Below, piece after piece: positions 1-8,657 of a stretch of DNA of 36,224 nucleotides; the first letter of the stretch is position 1, and each line of letters begins with the position of its first letter. A program made the position numbers and the translations under genes. The stretch covers positions 1-36,224 of the forward strand of contig NZ_LCYG01000007.1 of assembly GCF_001017175.1 (NCBI RefSeq), given 5' to 3'. The notes under the pieces were generated by a model that saw nothing but the letters and a program-made list of their open reading frames with translations, made no database searches and was not told where the DNA came from. The stretch is from Microvirga vignae (GTDB lineage Bacteria > Pseudomonadota > Alphaproteobacteria > Rhizobiales > Beijerinckiaceae).

Positions 1-263
1 CAGCGGCATCGGCGAGAGCATTGAACATTTTAATCCGCTGTCACTGAGACTCCCGGCCAAAGTACCTGAAACTCCGAGGCAACCAGCTTGCGACAGAACC
101 ACATTGGGCGACCCCGTCACAGTGATCGGTGCTACCGAAACACTCTAAGCAGCTTATGGCGGGACCGACGCAGCATGGACGAGAGGATGTGTGAGGCCCG
201 TCCCGCCACAAGATCGAGGCTCCGGAGCACCGCGAGCATACGAGAAGTGATGTGATGAGCTCA
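1..263. other. Gene-free left edge
   Basis: No convincing coding region is seen on either strand. The only structure noticed is a 9-bp perfect inverted repeat, tggcgggac at 157-165 and gtcccgcca at 200-208, separated by 34 bases. It lies beyond the stop of the leftward dehydratase gene. It could be part of a terminator, but no T-tract follows and the loop is long. Confidence 0.3.
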
Positions 264-1415
264 TCACCAATTGGTATGCGATCCGTCTTTCCTCCGAAGA
301 TGCGGCATTTCCGAAAAGCGAAACGGCTCGGCGTCCTTTAGAGCCCTCTCGTCGACTTCGACGCCAAGCCCAGGCTCATCAGGCACGACGTATGTCGCGC
401 CCACCAGCTTCATCCGCTTTGTGAAGATCGGTGACTCCTGCCGCGCCATGTCCTCATCAGGCGTCTCCCAGCATTCTACATGCGACAGGTTGGCGACTGC
501 TGCCGAGAAATGCACAGTCGCAGCCGTGCAGATCGGCCCGAGCGGGTTGTGTGGCATCAGATCGATGTAATGCGCCTCGCACCAGCCGGCGACCTTCATG
601 GCCTCGGTGAATCCGCCCACGTTGCAAATGTCAAGGCGCGCAAATTGTGTATGGCCACCTTCGATGTAAGGCAGGAACTGCCATTTGGACGAAAACTCCT
701 CGCCAATGGCGAATGGAACATCCGTCATCCGCCGGAGAGCCGCGTAGGCTTCCGGCGTCTCGTCACGGATCGGCTCCTCCAGGAAATCCAGCGTGCCTCT
801 AGGCATCTTTTGACAGAAGGAAGCCGCTTCGGCGACGCTGAGACGGTGATGATAGTCCACACCCAACATGACGCCTGATCCGAGCGCCTCTCGGGCTTGA
901 GTCATCCAGCGGGCAATCTCAGCAATATGCTCGCGTGGTTCGTAGGGCGAGACCGCATCAGATTTCCATCCGAGACGAAGGCAGTCCCATCCTGCCGCCA
1001 TTGCCCCGCGGGCAGAGGCAATCAGGGTGTCCGGGTCGTCCGCCCGCACGCACCCGAACGTCGGAATGCTGGTTCTCTGCTTGCCGCCCAGAAGCTGGTG
1101 CACGGGAACGCCCAAGGCCTTCCCCTTGACGTCGTGCAAAGCGATATCGATGGCCGAGATCGCTGCCGTGAGAACCCGGCCTCCCTCGAAGTACTGGCTT
1201 CGGTACAACTCCTGCCAGAGAGCTCCGGTCAGCATGGAATCCCGACCGATCAGGAACTCGCGGTAGTGATCGATCGCGCCCATCACGGCAAGTTCGCGAC
1301 TGGAGAGGCCGGACTCGCCCCAGCCATGGATACCCTCATCGGTTTCAACCTTGACGATGAGCTGGTTTCGATCGCCAACCCAGATGGGATAGGGGCGAAT
1401 GGCTGTAATCTTCAT
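264..1415 (-). CDS. Enolase-superfamily acid-sugar dehydratase (paralog A)
   Basis: This 383-aa cytoplasmic enzyme belongs to the mandelate racemase/galactonate dehydratase branch of the enolase superfamily, which removes water from aldonic or aldaric acids to give 2-keto-3-deoxy acids using Mg2+. Residues 1-115 are the capping domain and the rest is the barrel. Expected metal ligands are D187 (in VDYHH), E213 (FLEEP) and E239 (IGEE). H189 follows the first ligand, and D262 with H289 (MPHNPLGP) forms the usual catalytic dyad. It is closely similar to the proteins at 4648-5799 and 13716-14870 but differs from them at about 114-160 and 315-340, regions that can contact substrate or order loops. 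The GntR gene lies upstream in the same direction, 262 bases away. The exact substrate cannot be read from sequence. Confidence 0.9.
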   Translation of the reverse strand: MKITAIRPYPIWVGDRNQLIVKVETDEGIHGWGESGLSSRELAVMGAIDHYREFLIGRDSMLTGALWQELYRSQYFEGGRVLTAAISAIDIALHDVKGKALGVPVHQLLGGKQRTSIPTFGCVRADDPDTLIASARGAMAAGWDCLRLGWKSDAVSPYEPREHIAEIARWMTQAREALGSGVMLGVDYHHRLSVAEAASFCQKMPRGTLDFLEEPIRDETPEAYAALRRMTDVPFAIGEEFSSKWQFLPYIEGGHTQFARLDICNVGGFTEAMKVAGWCEAHYIDLMPHNPLGPICTAATVHFSAAVANLSHVECWETPDEDMARQESPIFTKRMKLVGATYVVPDEPGLGVEVDERALKDAEPFRFSEMPHLRRKDGSHTNW

Positions 1416-1677
1416 GTTCTAGCAATCTCTACATAAGCGCAGGTGATGGAACTGGCTCACAGTAATCCTGCAAGCCCATTCGTTGATGTTGAAGATGCTT
1501 GTTCTCGCCCGCCAGGAGGCACGAGGGAAAGACCAAGGCGGATTAGAGCGAATGGCACCCTCCAGCTGCTGCGGAAGACTCGGTATGGCATCGCTGCTTG
1601 CAAATGTTGGGTGCATAGACACAAAAACTAGGTTCAAGCATCAGGCGATGCCGAGAAGAACAAGTATTGTCGCTACC

Positions 1678-2391
1678 TCACGGGCGATGAAGAGCCTTGT
1701 TTACTGAGGCGGCCCGCATTTGTTCAATCAGGTGCTGACAGGCCCCTCGGACATGCTGTTCCATGACGCGTGCCGCTTCATCAGCGTCATGGCGCTTGAT
1801 TGCTTCAATGATATCCCAGTGCTCTCGAGTGATGGCCTGCCAACGTGCGCGGCTGATCGCAAATCGGCGGGTGAGGATGTGCAGCACCTTACGCTGCTGG
1901 AATTCCAGCTCGACAGCCTCCTGATTATAATGCCGCCCGTAGATGATGTTGTGAAACTGCTCGTTGGCTTGCCAGTACCACTGATAGTCGCTGCGGTTTT
2001 CGTCGATGTCTCGTTGGAGGATCTCGAGTGCTTCGATCTCACGATCCGTCGCATAGTTGACGAACCAGCGGACGAGATACGGCTCGATAAGCGCCCTGAT
2101 TTCGTAGATGTTGCGTACAAAATCCTCGCTGATAGGGCGTACACGTGCACCCCTATTCGGCGAGATGATCACAATTCCTTCCCCTTGTAGGTGATGAAGG
2201 GCCTCGCGGACGGGGTTTGTACTCGTGCCATAGCGCTTTGCGAGTTCCGCCGTTTTGAGGCGAGCGCCGGGTTCGAGACGCCCTTCAACAATGTCCTCCC
2301 GGATCAAGTCATGAAGGCACTGACCTCGATCCTGGCCAGTCGCTTCTCCGTCCTGAACCGATTTGACAATTCGCACCGCTCTCCCGCTCAT
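1678..2391 (-). CDS. GntR/FadR-family (FCD) transcriptional regulator
   Basis: This 237-aa DNA-binding regulator has an N-terminal winged helix (about residues 25-85, with the GntR signature around TSTNPVREALHHLQGEGIV). A C-terminal all-helical FCD ligand domain follows (about 90-225). Histidines in EQFHN, REHWD and EQHVRG fit the metal-binding site of FCD proteins, which often sense sugar acids. It runs toward dehydratase A and away from B and C, so it probably controls both arms and itself. The repeated 36-bp blocks at 2487-2522 and 6511-6546 are candidate operators. Start choice is uncertain; an AAGAG-like site sits about 9 bases before this ATG. Confidence 0.88.
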   Translation of the reverse strand: MSGRAVRIVKSVQDGEATGQDRGQCLHDLIREDIVEGRLEPGARLKTAELAKRYGTSTNPVREALHHLQGEGIVIISPNRGARVRPISEDFVRNIYEIRALIEPYLVRWFVNYATDREIEALEILQRDIDENRSDYQWYWQANEQFHNIIYGRHYNQEAVELEFQQRKVLHILTRRFAISRARWQAITREHWDIIEAIKRHDADEAARVMEQHVRGACQHLIEQMRAASVNKALHRP

Positions 2392-2486
2392 GCCCGAACT
2401 CTTGCGCTCCTATATGACTCCACCTGCCGGCCAAGTACGATCCGGCACCAAAATCGATCATGTCACGAAGACCGGTACTCATGCAA

Positions 2487-2531
2487 GTTCGCACAATAGG
2501 ATTGACATGTTGTGTATAATTTAGATATGAT
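2487..2531 (+). promoter_or_regulatory. Promoter with putative GntR operator, copy 1
   Basis: TTGACA at 2502-2507 and TATGAT at 2526-2531 make a sigma70-type promoter with an 18-base spacer, reading right. Bases 2487-2522 match 6511-6546 without gaps at about 28 of 36 positions, including GTTCGCACA, ATTGACA and TAATTT at identical spacing. The block lies 96 bases upstream of the divergent gntR start. Operator function is inferred. Confidence 0.6.
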
Positions 2532-2555
2532 AGAGTATCAAACATAAAGAATCTT

Positions 2556-3200
2556 ATGAAATTTGTCGAGGAAACAGTGAGCGGCAGGGTTCCCAAAGGG
2601 CTTCCACGAATCCGATTCGGCAAGCAGTTAAGGAGTCCCTTGTGTGGCGCTCTAGGCCCTGCTCGTGGGTCCTGCGACCTTCACTGTCATGAGCAGCGTG
2701 GTGTTTCGCGCTTCCAAGGTCACGCTCCGTCTGCTCATCTTCCGCAAGGCCGACATCCGCCAATTGTGGAGGGCAATTGTCGCCGGATCGAGAACTTGTG
2801 CGAGCATTCATCTTTCGGAAGCCGCCACTTCTATTCACTCCTAAACGCTCGGTCTGCTCGGCATTTCCGGCGCAATTGCCTCTGCGCAAAACTTCGAGGC
2901 TCACCTGTTCGTCAACACAGTGTTGATGCTGATCCCTGCCATGTTTCCAGACATCGGCGCCACAATCAGCGTTTGCCTGTCCTTTTTGGTTCTGCCTGTT
3001 ACGCGACTCGGCATCAATCCGCTTCAAGCAGCCACATCGATCATACCGGCCACTCCACCAGCAAAGGTGGTGTTCATTGCTGTCATACGTAGCGGCAGCA
3101 TCACTGCTGAGGGCTGTGCTCCTTCCCCTGACAATGGAGATTACAGCAGTGATGCTGTTGATCACCTTCCAAGCACTGTCCAGATGGCCGCCAACCGGAC
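2556..3200 (+). other. Gene-free stretch, possibly a decayed membrane-protein gene
   Basis: No intact gene is recognised. In the rightward frame around 2690-3170 the translation is hydrophobic in runs (for example GPATFTVMSSVVF and VNTVLMLIPAMFPDIGA) but is broken by a stop near 2845. The leftward open frame over the same bases is rich in H, D, Q and R, which is typical of the antisense of a membrane-protein gene. The stretch starts just after the promoter at 2502-2531, so it may be the decayed first gene of that transcript. No family could be assigned. Confidence 0.3.
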
Positions 3201-3239
3201 TTTACTACCTCTGATTTCCAGCTCGAAAAGGACACCCGG

Positions 3240-4412
3240 ATGAAAATCACAGGCGTCGAAACAAAGATCGTGAACGCAATTCACCGCAACTGGATTTTCG
3301 TAAAGGTGCTGACCGACCAGCCTGGCCTCTATGGCTGGGGTGAGGCCACTCTCGAGTGGAAGACCCGAGCAGTAGTAGGCGCTGTCGAGGATCTCGCGGC
3401 TTTCGTGATCGGAGAGGATCCACGCCGGATCGAGCATCTGGTACGGAAGATGCAGATGCATAGCTTCTGGCCACTGGGTGTGATCGGGCTATCGGCGATC
3501 AGCGGCATCGAGATGGCACTCCATGATATCGCGGCTAAGGATTTGGGCGTGCCCGTCTGGCGTCTTCTTGGCGGGCAGAGCCGCGACTGGGTCCGTGTCT
3601 ACACGCATTTCCAGCGTGGCAAGATCGGAGCACAAGTTGATCCGAAGGACATCGAGAGCTATGTGGCCGGTGTCGAGGCGACAGTCGCGATGGGTTATAG
3701 GGCGGTGAAGCTCGGCGTCGTTCCCTACACTCATTACGACGCGCCGATCCCCGAGGTAAAACACGTCGCTAGGCTTGTGGAGCGGATCCGCCTCGCGGTT
3801 GGTGATGAGATCGACATCATGTTCGACTTCCACGGCCGGTGCAGCTCCATCAGCGCTGCCGTAGCTTACATCGATGCGATATCGCCGATGCGGCCCCTCT
3901 TCGTGGAGGAGCCAATCCAGCCGGGCGATAACGAGGCCATGGCGTTGGTCGCCTCCAAAGTCCAGGCCCCTCTGGCAACAGGCGAGCGCCTGTTTACGCC
4001 AAGGGAGTTCTTCGATCTTGCCGCGCACAAAGCAGTGAGCATCGTGCAGCCTGATCTCTGCCATGTCGGCGGCTTCACGATGGGGAAGAAAATCGCTGCC
4101 ATCGCGGAAATTGGCCACATGGGCGTTGCGCCTCACAATCCCTTGGGACCGATCAGCGGGGCTGCCGCACTACATTTTGCCGTGGCCACGCCGAACTTCG
4201 TCATACAGGAGGAGGCGCGCGGGCTCGTCGACTGGTATGATGAGGTGGTGCAACACCCGATTGTGCTTGAAAATGGCCACTGGGCAGTGCCGACCTCCCC
4301 CGGTTTAGGAGTTGAACTCGACGAAGTTGCCGCGGCCAAGCACCCGTTCGAGCCAGAGGTCATCCCCGCGCGAGAAGCTCTTTCAGCGGATGGCGCGATC
4401 CTGAACTGGTGA
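3240..4412 (+). CDS. Galactonate-dehydratase-like enolase-superfamily enzyme (B)
   Basis: This 390-aa sugar-acid dehydratase belongs to the mandelate racemase/muconate lactonizing group. Expected metal ligands are D196 (FDFHGR), E223 (VEEP) and E249 (TGER), with H198 after the first ligand and the dyad D272 plus H299 (APHNPLGPI). The DFHGR, TGERLF and PHNPLGPISGAA patterns are those of D-galactonate dehydratase (DgoD) and relatives, which make 2-keto-3-deoxygalactonate. It is clearly more distant from A, C and E than those are from each other, so it is not a recent duplicate. AAGGA precedes the ATG at normal spacing. Gene C follows after 235 bases. D-galactonate or a related aldonate is a reasonable guess, not proven. 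Confidence 0.9.
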   Translation: MKITGVETKIVNAIHRNWIFVKVLTDQPGLYGWGEATLEWKTRAVVGAVEDLAAFVIGEDPRRIEHLVRKMQMHSFWPLGVIGLSAISGIEMALHDIAAKDLGVPVWRLLGGQSRDWVRVYTHFQRGKIGAQVDPKDIESYVAGVEATVAMGYRAVKLGVVPYTHYDAPIPEVKHVARLVERIRLAVGDEIDIMFDFHGRCSSISAAVAYIDAISPMRPLFVEEPIQPGDNEAMALVASKVQAPLATGERLFTPREFFDLAAHKAVSIVQPDLCHVGGFTMGKKIAAIAEIGHMGVAPHNPLGPISGAAALHFAVATPNFVIQEEARGLVDWYDEVVQHPIVLENGHWAVPTSPGLGVELDEVAAAKHPFEPEVIPAREALSADGAILNW

Positions 4413-4647
4413 GGCAGTCTGGACGAAACATCCGTTCCTCTAAGCTGAAGTGGTCTAGGATCAGCTGATCGCGCCGTCACCGGTAATTGCATGGCTCCGA
4501 GGTCCGAAAACCGGCAGGCCACCAACTAACCGTAAACAGGCGAGTCCGCGAGCACCATCAGTGCCTAGTGTCACGAGCCAATCCAGCACTTTCATGCCTT
4601 GGCGAACCGTCGCCGCTCTAACAAGAAAGCATCTCAAGGTCAGACCA
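4413..4647. other. Intergenic gap between dehydratases B and C
   Basis: No gene or terminator is seen. The gap holds a perfect 12-bp palindrome, GATCAGCTGATC, at 4459-4470, a possible protein site of unknown meaning. Confidence 0.3.
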
Positions 4648-5799
4648 ATGAAGATCACGGCTATTCATTGCTTCCCAATTTTGGTTGGGTGGCGCAATCA
4701 ACTGCTCATCAAGGTAGAAACGGACGAGGGAATCTACGGGTGGGGCGAGTCGGGTCTCTCTGGTCGCGAGCGCGCCGTCATGGGGGCGATCGACCATTAC
4801 CGAGAGTTCCTCATCGGCCGTGATCCGATGCAGGCCGGTGCGCTCTGGCAGGAACTCTATCGCAGTCAGTACTTCGAAGGGGGCCGAGTTCTTTCCGCTG
4901 CAATCAGCGCAATCGACATTGCTCTGTACGACATCAAAGGAAAGGCGCTCGGCGTTCCCGTCTATCAGCTGCTCGGCGGTAAGCAGCGGGATCGGGTCCC
5001 GGCCTTTGCCACGGCTCCTGCGGAGCCCGGCCCCGAGATGATCGAGCAGGCCAAGCAGTTACAGGACGCAGGCTGGAGCTGCATTCGGTTCGTGCCGGCG
5101 GGCCAGCATGCAACGAATCGGTTTGAGCCGCGCGAGTCCATTGCCAAGACGGCGCCGTGGATGGTACGCGCGCGCGAGGAGCTTGGCCCAGAGGTCGCGC
5201 TCGGCATCGACTATCATCATCGCCTCAGCGTCGCAGAAGCGGCAGCCTTCTGCCAGAGAATGCCATCGGGTACACTAGATTTCATCGAGGAGCCGATCCG
5301 TGACGAGACCCCATCGGCGTATGAATCCCTTCGGCAGTTGACTGACGTTCCCTTCGCCATCGGCGAGGAGTTCTCCTCCAAGTGGCAATTCCTGCCTTAT
5401 ATCGAAGGAAATCTGCATCAGTTTAACCGCATTGATATCTGTAATGTCGGAGGATTTACTGAAGCCATGAAAGTGGCAGGTTGGAGCGAGGCTCACTATG
5501 TCGACCTGATGCCTCACAACCCACTTGGGCCCATCTGCACGGCTGCTAGCGTCCACTTGGCTGCGTCAGTCCCCAACTTTGCTTGGCTGGAATGTCGGTC
5601 TTCACCCGTGGAGCAACTCGGGTTCGACAACACAGAGATCTTTCCCGTTCAGGTGTCACTGCAAGGGAGCGATTACGTTGTCCCTAACGTGCCAGGGCTC
5701 GGTGCCGACGTTGATGAGAACTATGTCCGCTCCCTGAGTTTCCGTTTCTCCGAGCCCCCGCATCTCAGGCGACGGGATGGCAGCTATACAAATTGGTAG
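4648..5799 (+). CDS. Enolase-superfamily acid-sugar dehydratase (paralog C)
   Basis: This 383-aa protein is a close paralog of A and E. The start at 4648 is chosen because it aligns with the MKITAI start of both paralogs and is preceded by AAGGT; an upstream ATG at 4561 in the same frame would add 29 residues with no counterpart. Expected metal ligands are D188, E214 and E240, with H190 and the D263/H290 dyad. The segment after residue 112 (KQRDR, then AEPGPEMIEQAK) is shared with E and not with A, so C and E form the closer pair. A decayed IS6 fragment begins about 90 bases downstream, between this gene and the ABC operon. Confidence 0.9.
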   Translation: MKITAIHCFPILVGWRNQLLIKVETDEGIYGWGESGLSGRERAVMGAIDHYREFLIGRDPMQAGALWQELYRSQYFEGGRVLSAAISAIDIALYDIKGKALGVPVYQLLGGKQRDRVPAFATAPAEPGPEMIEQAKQLQDAGWSCIRFVPAGQHATNRFEPRESIAKTAPWMVRAREELGPEVALGIDYHHRLSVAEAAAFCQRMPSGTLDFIEEPIRDETPSAYESLRQLTDVPFAIGEEFSSKWQFLPYIEGNLHQFNRIDICNVGGFTEAMKVAGWSEAHYVDLMPHNPLGPICTAASVHLAASVPNFAWLECRSSPVEQLGFDNTEIFPVQVSLQGSDYVVPNVPGLGADVDENYVRSLSFRFSEPPHLRRRDGSYTNW

Positions 5800-6510
5800 A
5801 TCCGGACACAAAGGGTTCCTCCTGCGCAGCTCTTAAAGATATTGTTGCACGAAAGACGATAGGTTGGGTCAAAACGCAATACGGTAGGGGAATGCAACCC
5901 ATCTCCTACCAACGCCATTGCTTTCCGCCCGATTTTATCGTGGACCTCGTCCGGCTTCATCGCCAGTTGTTGGCGCGACGTCCCTATGAGACGATCAGGC
6001 AATCAGTACTCAAGTTCGCACCGACGTTCGCCTGCAACCTGCGCCGGCGGCCCCGATCCGATAATGTACGACCCTGAAGTTGGCCTGAAGCTCGTGCGTA
6101 ACCTGCCGAAGAGACAGAGCGTCGCGCCAACGACTCTCATAACTGGCAGATTCAGGCCCATATACAGCCGCCGAAAGATCGACTTCATGGCTGATCAGAT
6201 GGTGCGACAACGTGAGTCCCACATACAAGGCTTCAAAGATGCCTGTTTTGCCTGCCGCTCTCGCGAAAGACATTGTCTCGCAACCCTTCTCACGGAAGGG
6301 GACGCTGTCGTCTACTAAGTTTCGTACTTGCGAACAGGCCGTCGAATGACACTCGCTATCCTAACGAGCTTACTCTCGACCCATTTTCTAGAGCCGTTTC
6401 CCCTTACGTGGAATCAGCTCTCTTCTTTGGTCTGCCGCATTTTCTGACGGCGAACCGGATCCACTTCGCCGGAAAATGCTCTAGTACCTGACTGAGAGTA
6501 ATACGTCTCG
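5800..6510 (+). pseudogene. Gap with decayed IS6-family transposase fragment
   Basis: From the ATG at 5892 to about 6065 the rightward frame reads like the N-terminus of an IS6-family transposase: PISYQRHCFPPD, then PYETIRQSVLKFAPTFACNLRRR, where intact relatives have SYETIRRWVLKFGP. About 20 residues of the normal helix-turn-helix region are missing or altered and the DDE core is absent. The sequence attgttgcac at 5841-5850 could be what is left of an IS6 terminal repeat. Bases 6080-6510 hold nothing I can assign. Confidence 0.55.
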
Positions 6511-6546
6511 GTTCGCACATTCGAATTGACAGATAATGTGTAATTT
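6511..6546 (+). promoter_or_regulatory. Putative operator/promoter block, copy 2
   Basis: This is an ungapped match to 2487-2522, sharing GTTCGCACA, ATTGACA and TAATTT at the same spacing. It lies 84 bases before the binding-protein start. TTGACA at 6526-6531 could serve as a -35 element, but the -10 is poorer than in copy 1. Control by the GntR regulator at 1678-2391 is inferred. Confidence 0.5.
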
Positions 6547-6629
6547 GCGAGCTTTTGAATATGAGAGCCGCAATAAGCTCGTTCCAAAAGGAAACCGGCG
6601 AAGGAAGCTGGGCAACAGGAGGAAACAAA

Positions 6630-8570
6630 ATGGGTTACCAGCAAAAGCTGCTTGGCGTCGTCGCGTCGACGGGGATTTTGAGTATCATGCTTCTAGGTTC
6701 GTTCGCCCCCGCCTGGGCGGCGGATTACAAGCAGGCGCCGATGCTCGATGAGCAGGTCAAGGCAGGCAAGCTGCCCGCCGTTGCTAACCGCCTTCCGGAA
6801 AAGCCCTACGTGGAAACTATGGTCGACGGCGTCGGCAAATATGGCGGCACCCTGCGCACGACGATCCTGGCCAACGGCGACCAGTACAACCTGACCCGCA
6901 CCATCGCCAACGAGTTGCTCGTGCGCTGGGATCCGCAGTGGAAGAAGGTCATGCCGTCGCTTGCCGAGGAGTTCAAGGCGTCCGACGATGCGACCACCTA
7001 CACGTTCAAGCTCCGCAAGGGCCTGAAGTGGAGCGACGGTCATCCGTTCACGGCGGACGACATCATGTTCTGGTACGAGGACGTGTTCATGAACAACGCG
7101 CTCTCGCCCGCCAAGAACCCGACCTTCACGGTGGCTGGCAAGCCCGTGAAGGTAACGAAGATCGACGACCAGACAGTGGAGTTCAAGTTCGAGTCGCCCT
7201 ACGGCCTCTTCCTGCAGCAGCTTGCCTACGGCCAGGGCCATCTGCCGGTCATCTATCCCAAGCACTATCTCAGCCAGTTCCACGAGAAGTACAACAAGGA
7301 GGGCATCCCGGCGCTGCTGAAGGCAAATCCGGCAGCCGGCGACTGGGTGGCGCTGTTCAACTCCAAGGTCTCGCTGTCCTTCCAGCCGCCCTTCTGGCAG
7401 AATCTCGATCTGCCGACCCTCAATCCCTGGGTGCTGACCGTTCCCTATGCGGACAGTGAGCGCGTCGCTGCTACCCGCAATCCTTATTACTGGAAGGTCG
7501 ACACGGCCGGAAACCAACTCCCCTACATTGACAATGTTACCTGGGCGAAGCTCGACGACCCGCAGGTGATGGCGCTCAAGATGACGTCGGGCGAGTTCGA
7601 CTTCGCGTTCCGCCACATCAACAATTCCACCTTCAAGTCGGTGCTGTTCGATGGACAGAAAACGGGCAACTACCGTATTGTCGACGTCAAGGACCTGCCG
7701 GCGAGTGATGCCGCTATCCTACTAAACCTGACTTCAACCGATCCGGTGAAGCGCAAGATCTTCCAGAACAAGGATTTTAGGATCGCGCTGAGCCACGCGA
7801 TCAACCGGCAGGAAATCATCGATCTCGTCTATGTGGGGCAGGGCGCTCCCGCCCAGGTGGCCGCCCAGCCTGAGCACGAGCTCTACAACGAGCGCCAGGC
7901 GAAGCAATATACTGAGTACGATCCCAAGCGCTCGGCTGAGATCCTTGATAAGATCATGCCGAAGAAGGATGCCGAAGGCTTTCGTCTGGATGAGACAGGC
8001 AAGCGCTTCACCATCAACTTCATGGTAGCCGATGTCTTCGGCCTGTCCTACCCGGATATCATGCAGATGGTACAGCAATACGCCAAGGATGTTGGCATCG
8101 ATATTCAGATCCGTACCACCGACCGCGCCCGCCTCAACACCATGTGGGCGGCGAACGAGCAGGATGCATACATCTGGAACTGTGTTGGTGGACTTTCAGA
8201 CGCCTATACGGATGTCCGCTGCTACATGCCTTTCCAGAAGGCCGACATCTTCTTCGCTGTCCGCTGGGCCGAATGGTATTCCAATCACAATACAGGCGAA
8301 GAGCCGCCAGCCAACATCAAGGAGTTGATGGCCGCCTACGACAGGGTCAATGCCGCCGTCACTGATGACGACCGCCGCGAGAAGATGAAGGAATTCCTCA
8401 ATCTTTCGGCCGACAACTTTCTCAACATCGGCATCTCGCGTCCCATGCCGAAGTACATGATGGTATCGAACAATCTGAAGAACGTCGTCAACGGGCTTCC
8501 GATCGCCGGCAACCTCTGGCACCCGGCTCCGACGCTGACCCAGTGGTATTTCGACAAGCCAACCAAGTAG
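6630..8570 (+). CDS. Peptide-type ABC transporter substrate-binding protein
   Basis: This 646-aa periplasmic solute-binding protein belongs to family 5 (SBP_bac_5), the DppA/OppA class. The start at 6630 is chosen because a perfect AGGAGG lies just ahead and a signal peptide follows at once: a short polar start, a hydrophobic run about residues 8-25, and likely cleavage after AWA. An in-frame ATG at 6555 would spoil this signal. The mature protein is about 100 residues longer than typical DppA. It is the first gene of an operon with two permeases, a double ATPase and sugar-acid enzymes. The cargo is therefore more likely an acid sugar, uronide or oligogalacturonide-like compound than a peptide; that part is inference from context. 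Confidence 0.92.
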   Translation: MGYQQKLLGVVASTGILSIMLLGSFAPAWAADYKQAPMLDEQVKAGKLPAVANRLPEKPYVETMVDGVGKYGGTLRTTILANGDQYNLTRTIANELLVRWDPQWKKVMPSLAEEFKASDDATTYTFKLRKGLKWSDGHPFTADDIMFWYEDVFMNNALSPAKNPTFTVAGKPVKVTKIDDQTVEFKFESPYGLFLQQLAYGQGHLPVIYPKHYLSQFHEKYNKEGIPALLKANPAAGDWVALFNSKVSLSFQPPFWQNLDLPTLNPWVLTVPYADSERVAATRNPYYWKVDTAGNQLPYIDNVTWAKLDDPQVMALKMTSGEFDFAFRHINNSTFKSVLFDGQKTGNYRIVDVKDLPASDAAILLNLTSTDPVKRKIFQNKDFRIALSHAINRQEIIDLVYVGQGAPAQVAAQPEHELYNERQAKQYTEYDPKRSAEILDKIMPKKDAEGFRLDETGKRFTINFMVADVFGLSYPDIMQMVQQYAKDVGIDIQIRTTDRARLNTMWAANEQDAYIWNCVGGLSDAYTDVRCYMPFQKADIFFAVRWAEWYSNHNTGEEPPANIKELMAAYDRVNAAVTDDDRREKMKEFLNLSADNFLNIGISRPMPKYMMVSNNLKNVVNGLPIAGNLWHPAPTLTQWYFDKPTK

Positions 8571-8657
8571 GGCTTCTCGGAAGGCTCCTCCCTGTGCCGG
8601 CGGCGGGTTCCATTCTGCTGCCGGCTAATCCTTCGATTCCATCGAACGGTCAGGCTC

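Noticed and set aside
2554..3165. 203-codon leftward open frame in the gap before dehydratase B
   Set aside because: It is H/D/Q-rich and looks like the reverse of a decayed membrane-protein gene rather than a gene of its own.
4561..4647. Upstream ATG extending dehydratase C by 29 residues
   Set aside because: The two paralogs both begin at MKITAI, and a ribosome site fits the internal ATG at 4648.
5986..6318. 110-codon rightward frame and an 87-codon leftward frame at 6010-6273
   Set aside because: Both overlap the IS6 remnant or unassigned decayed DNA, with no ribosome site or recognisable domain.
6693..7616. Long leftward open frame (307 codons) opposite the binding-protein gene
   Set aside because: It lies wholly antisense to a clear SBP gene and is rich in R, E, H and V, the usual mirror of GC-rich coding DNA; no domain is visible.
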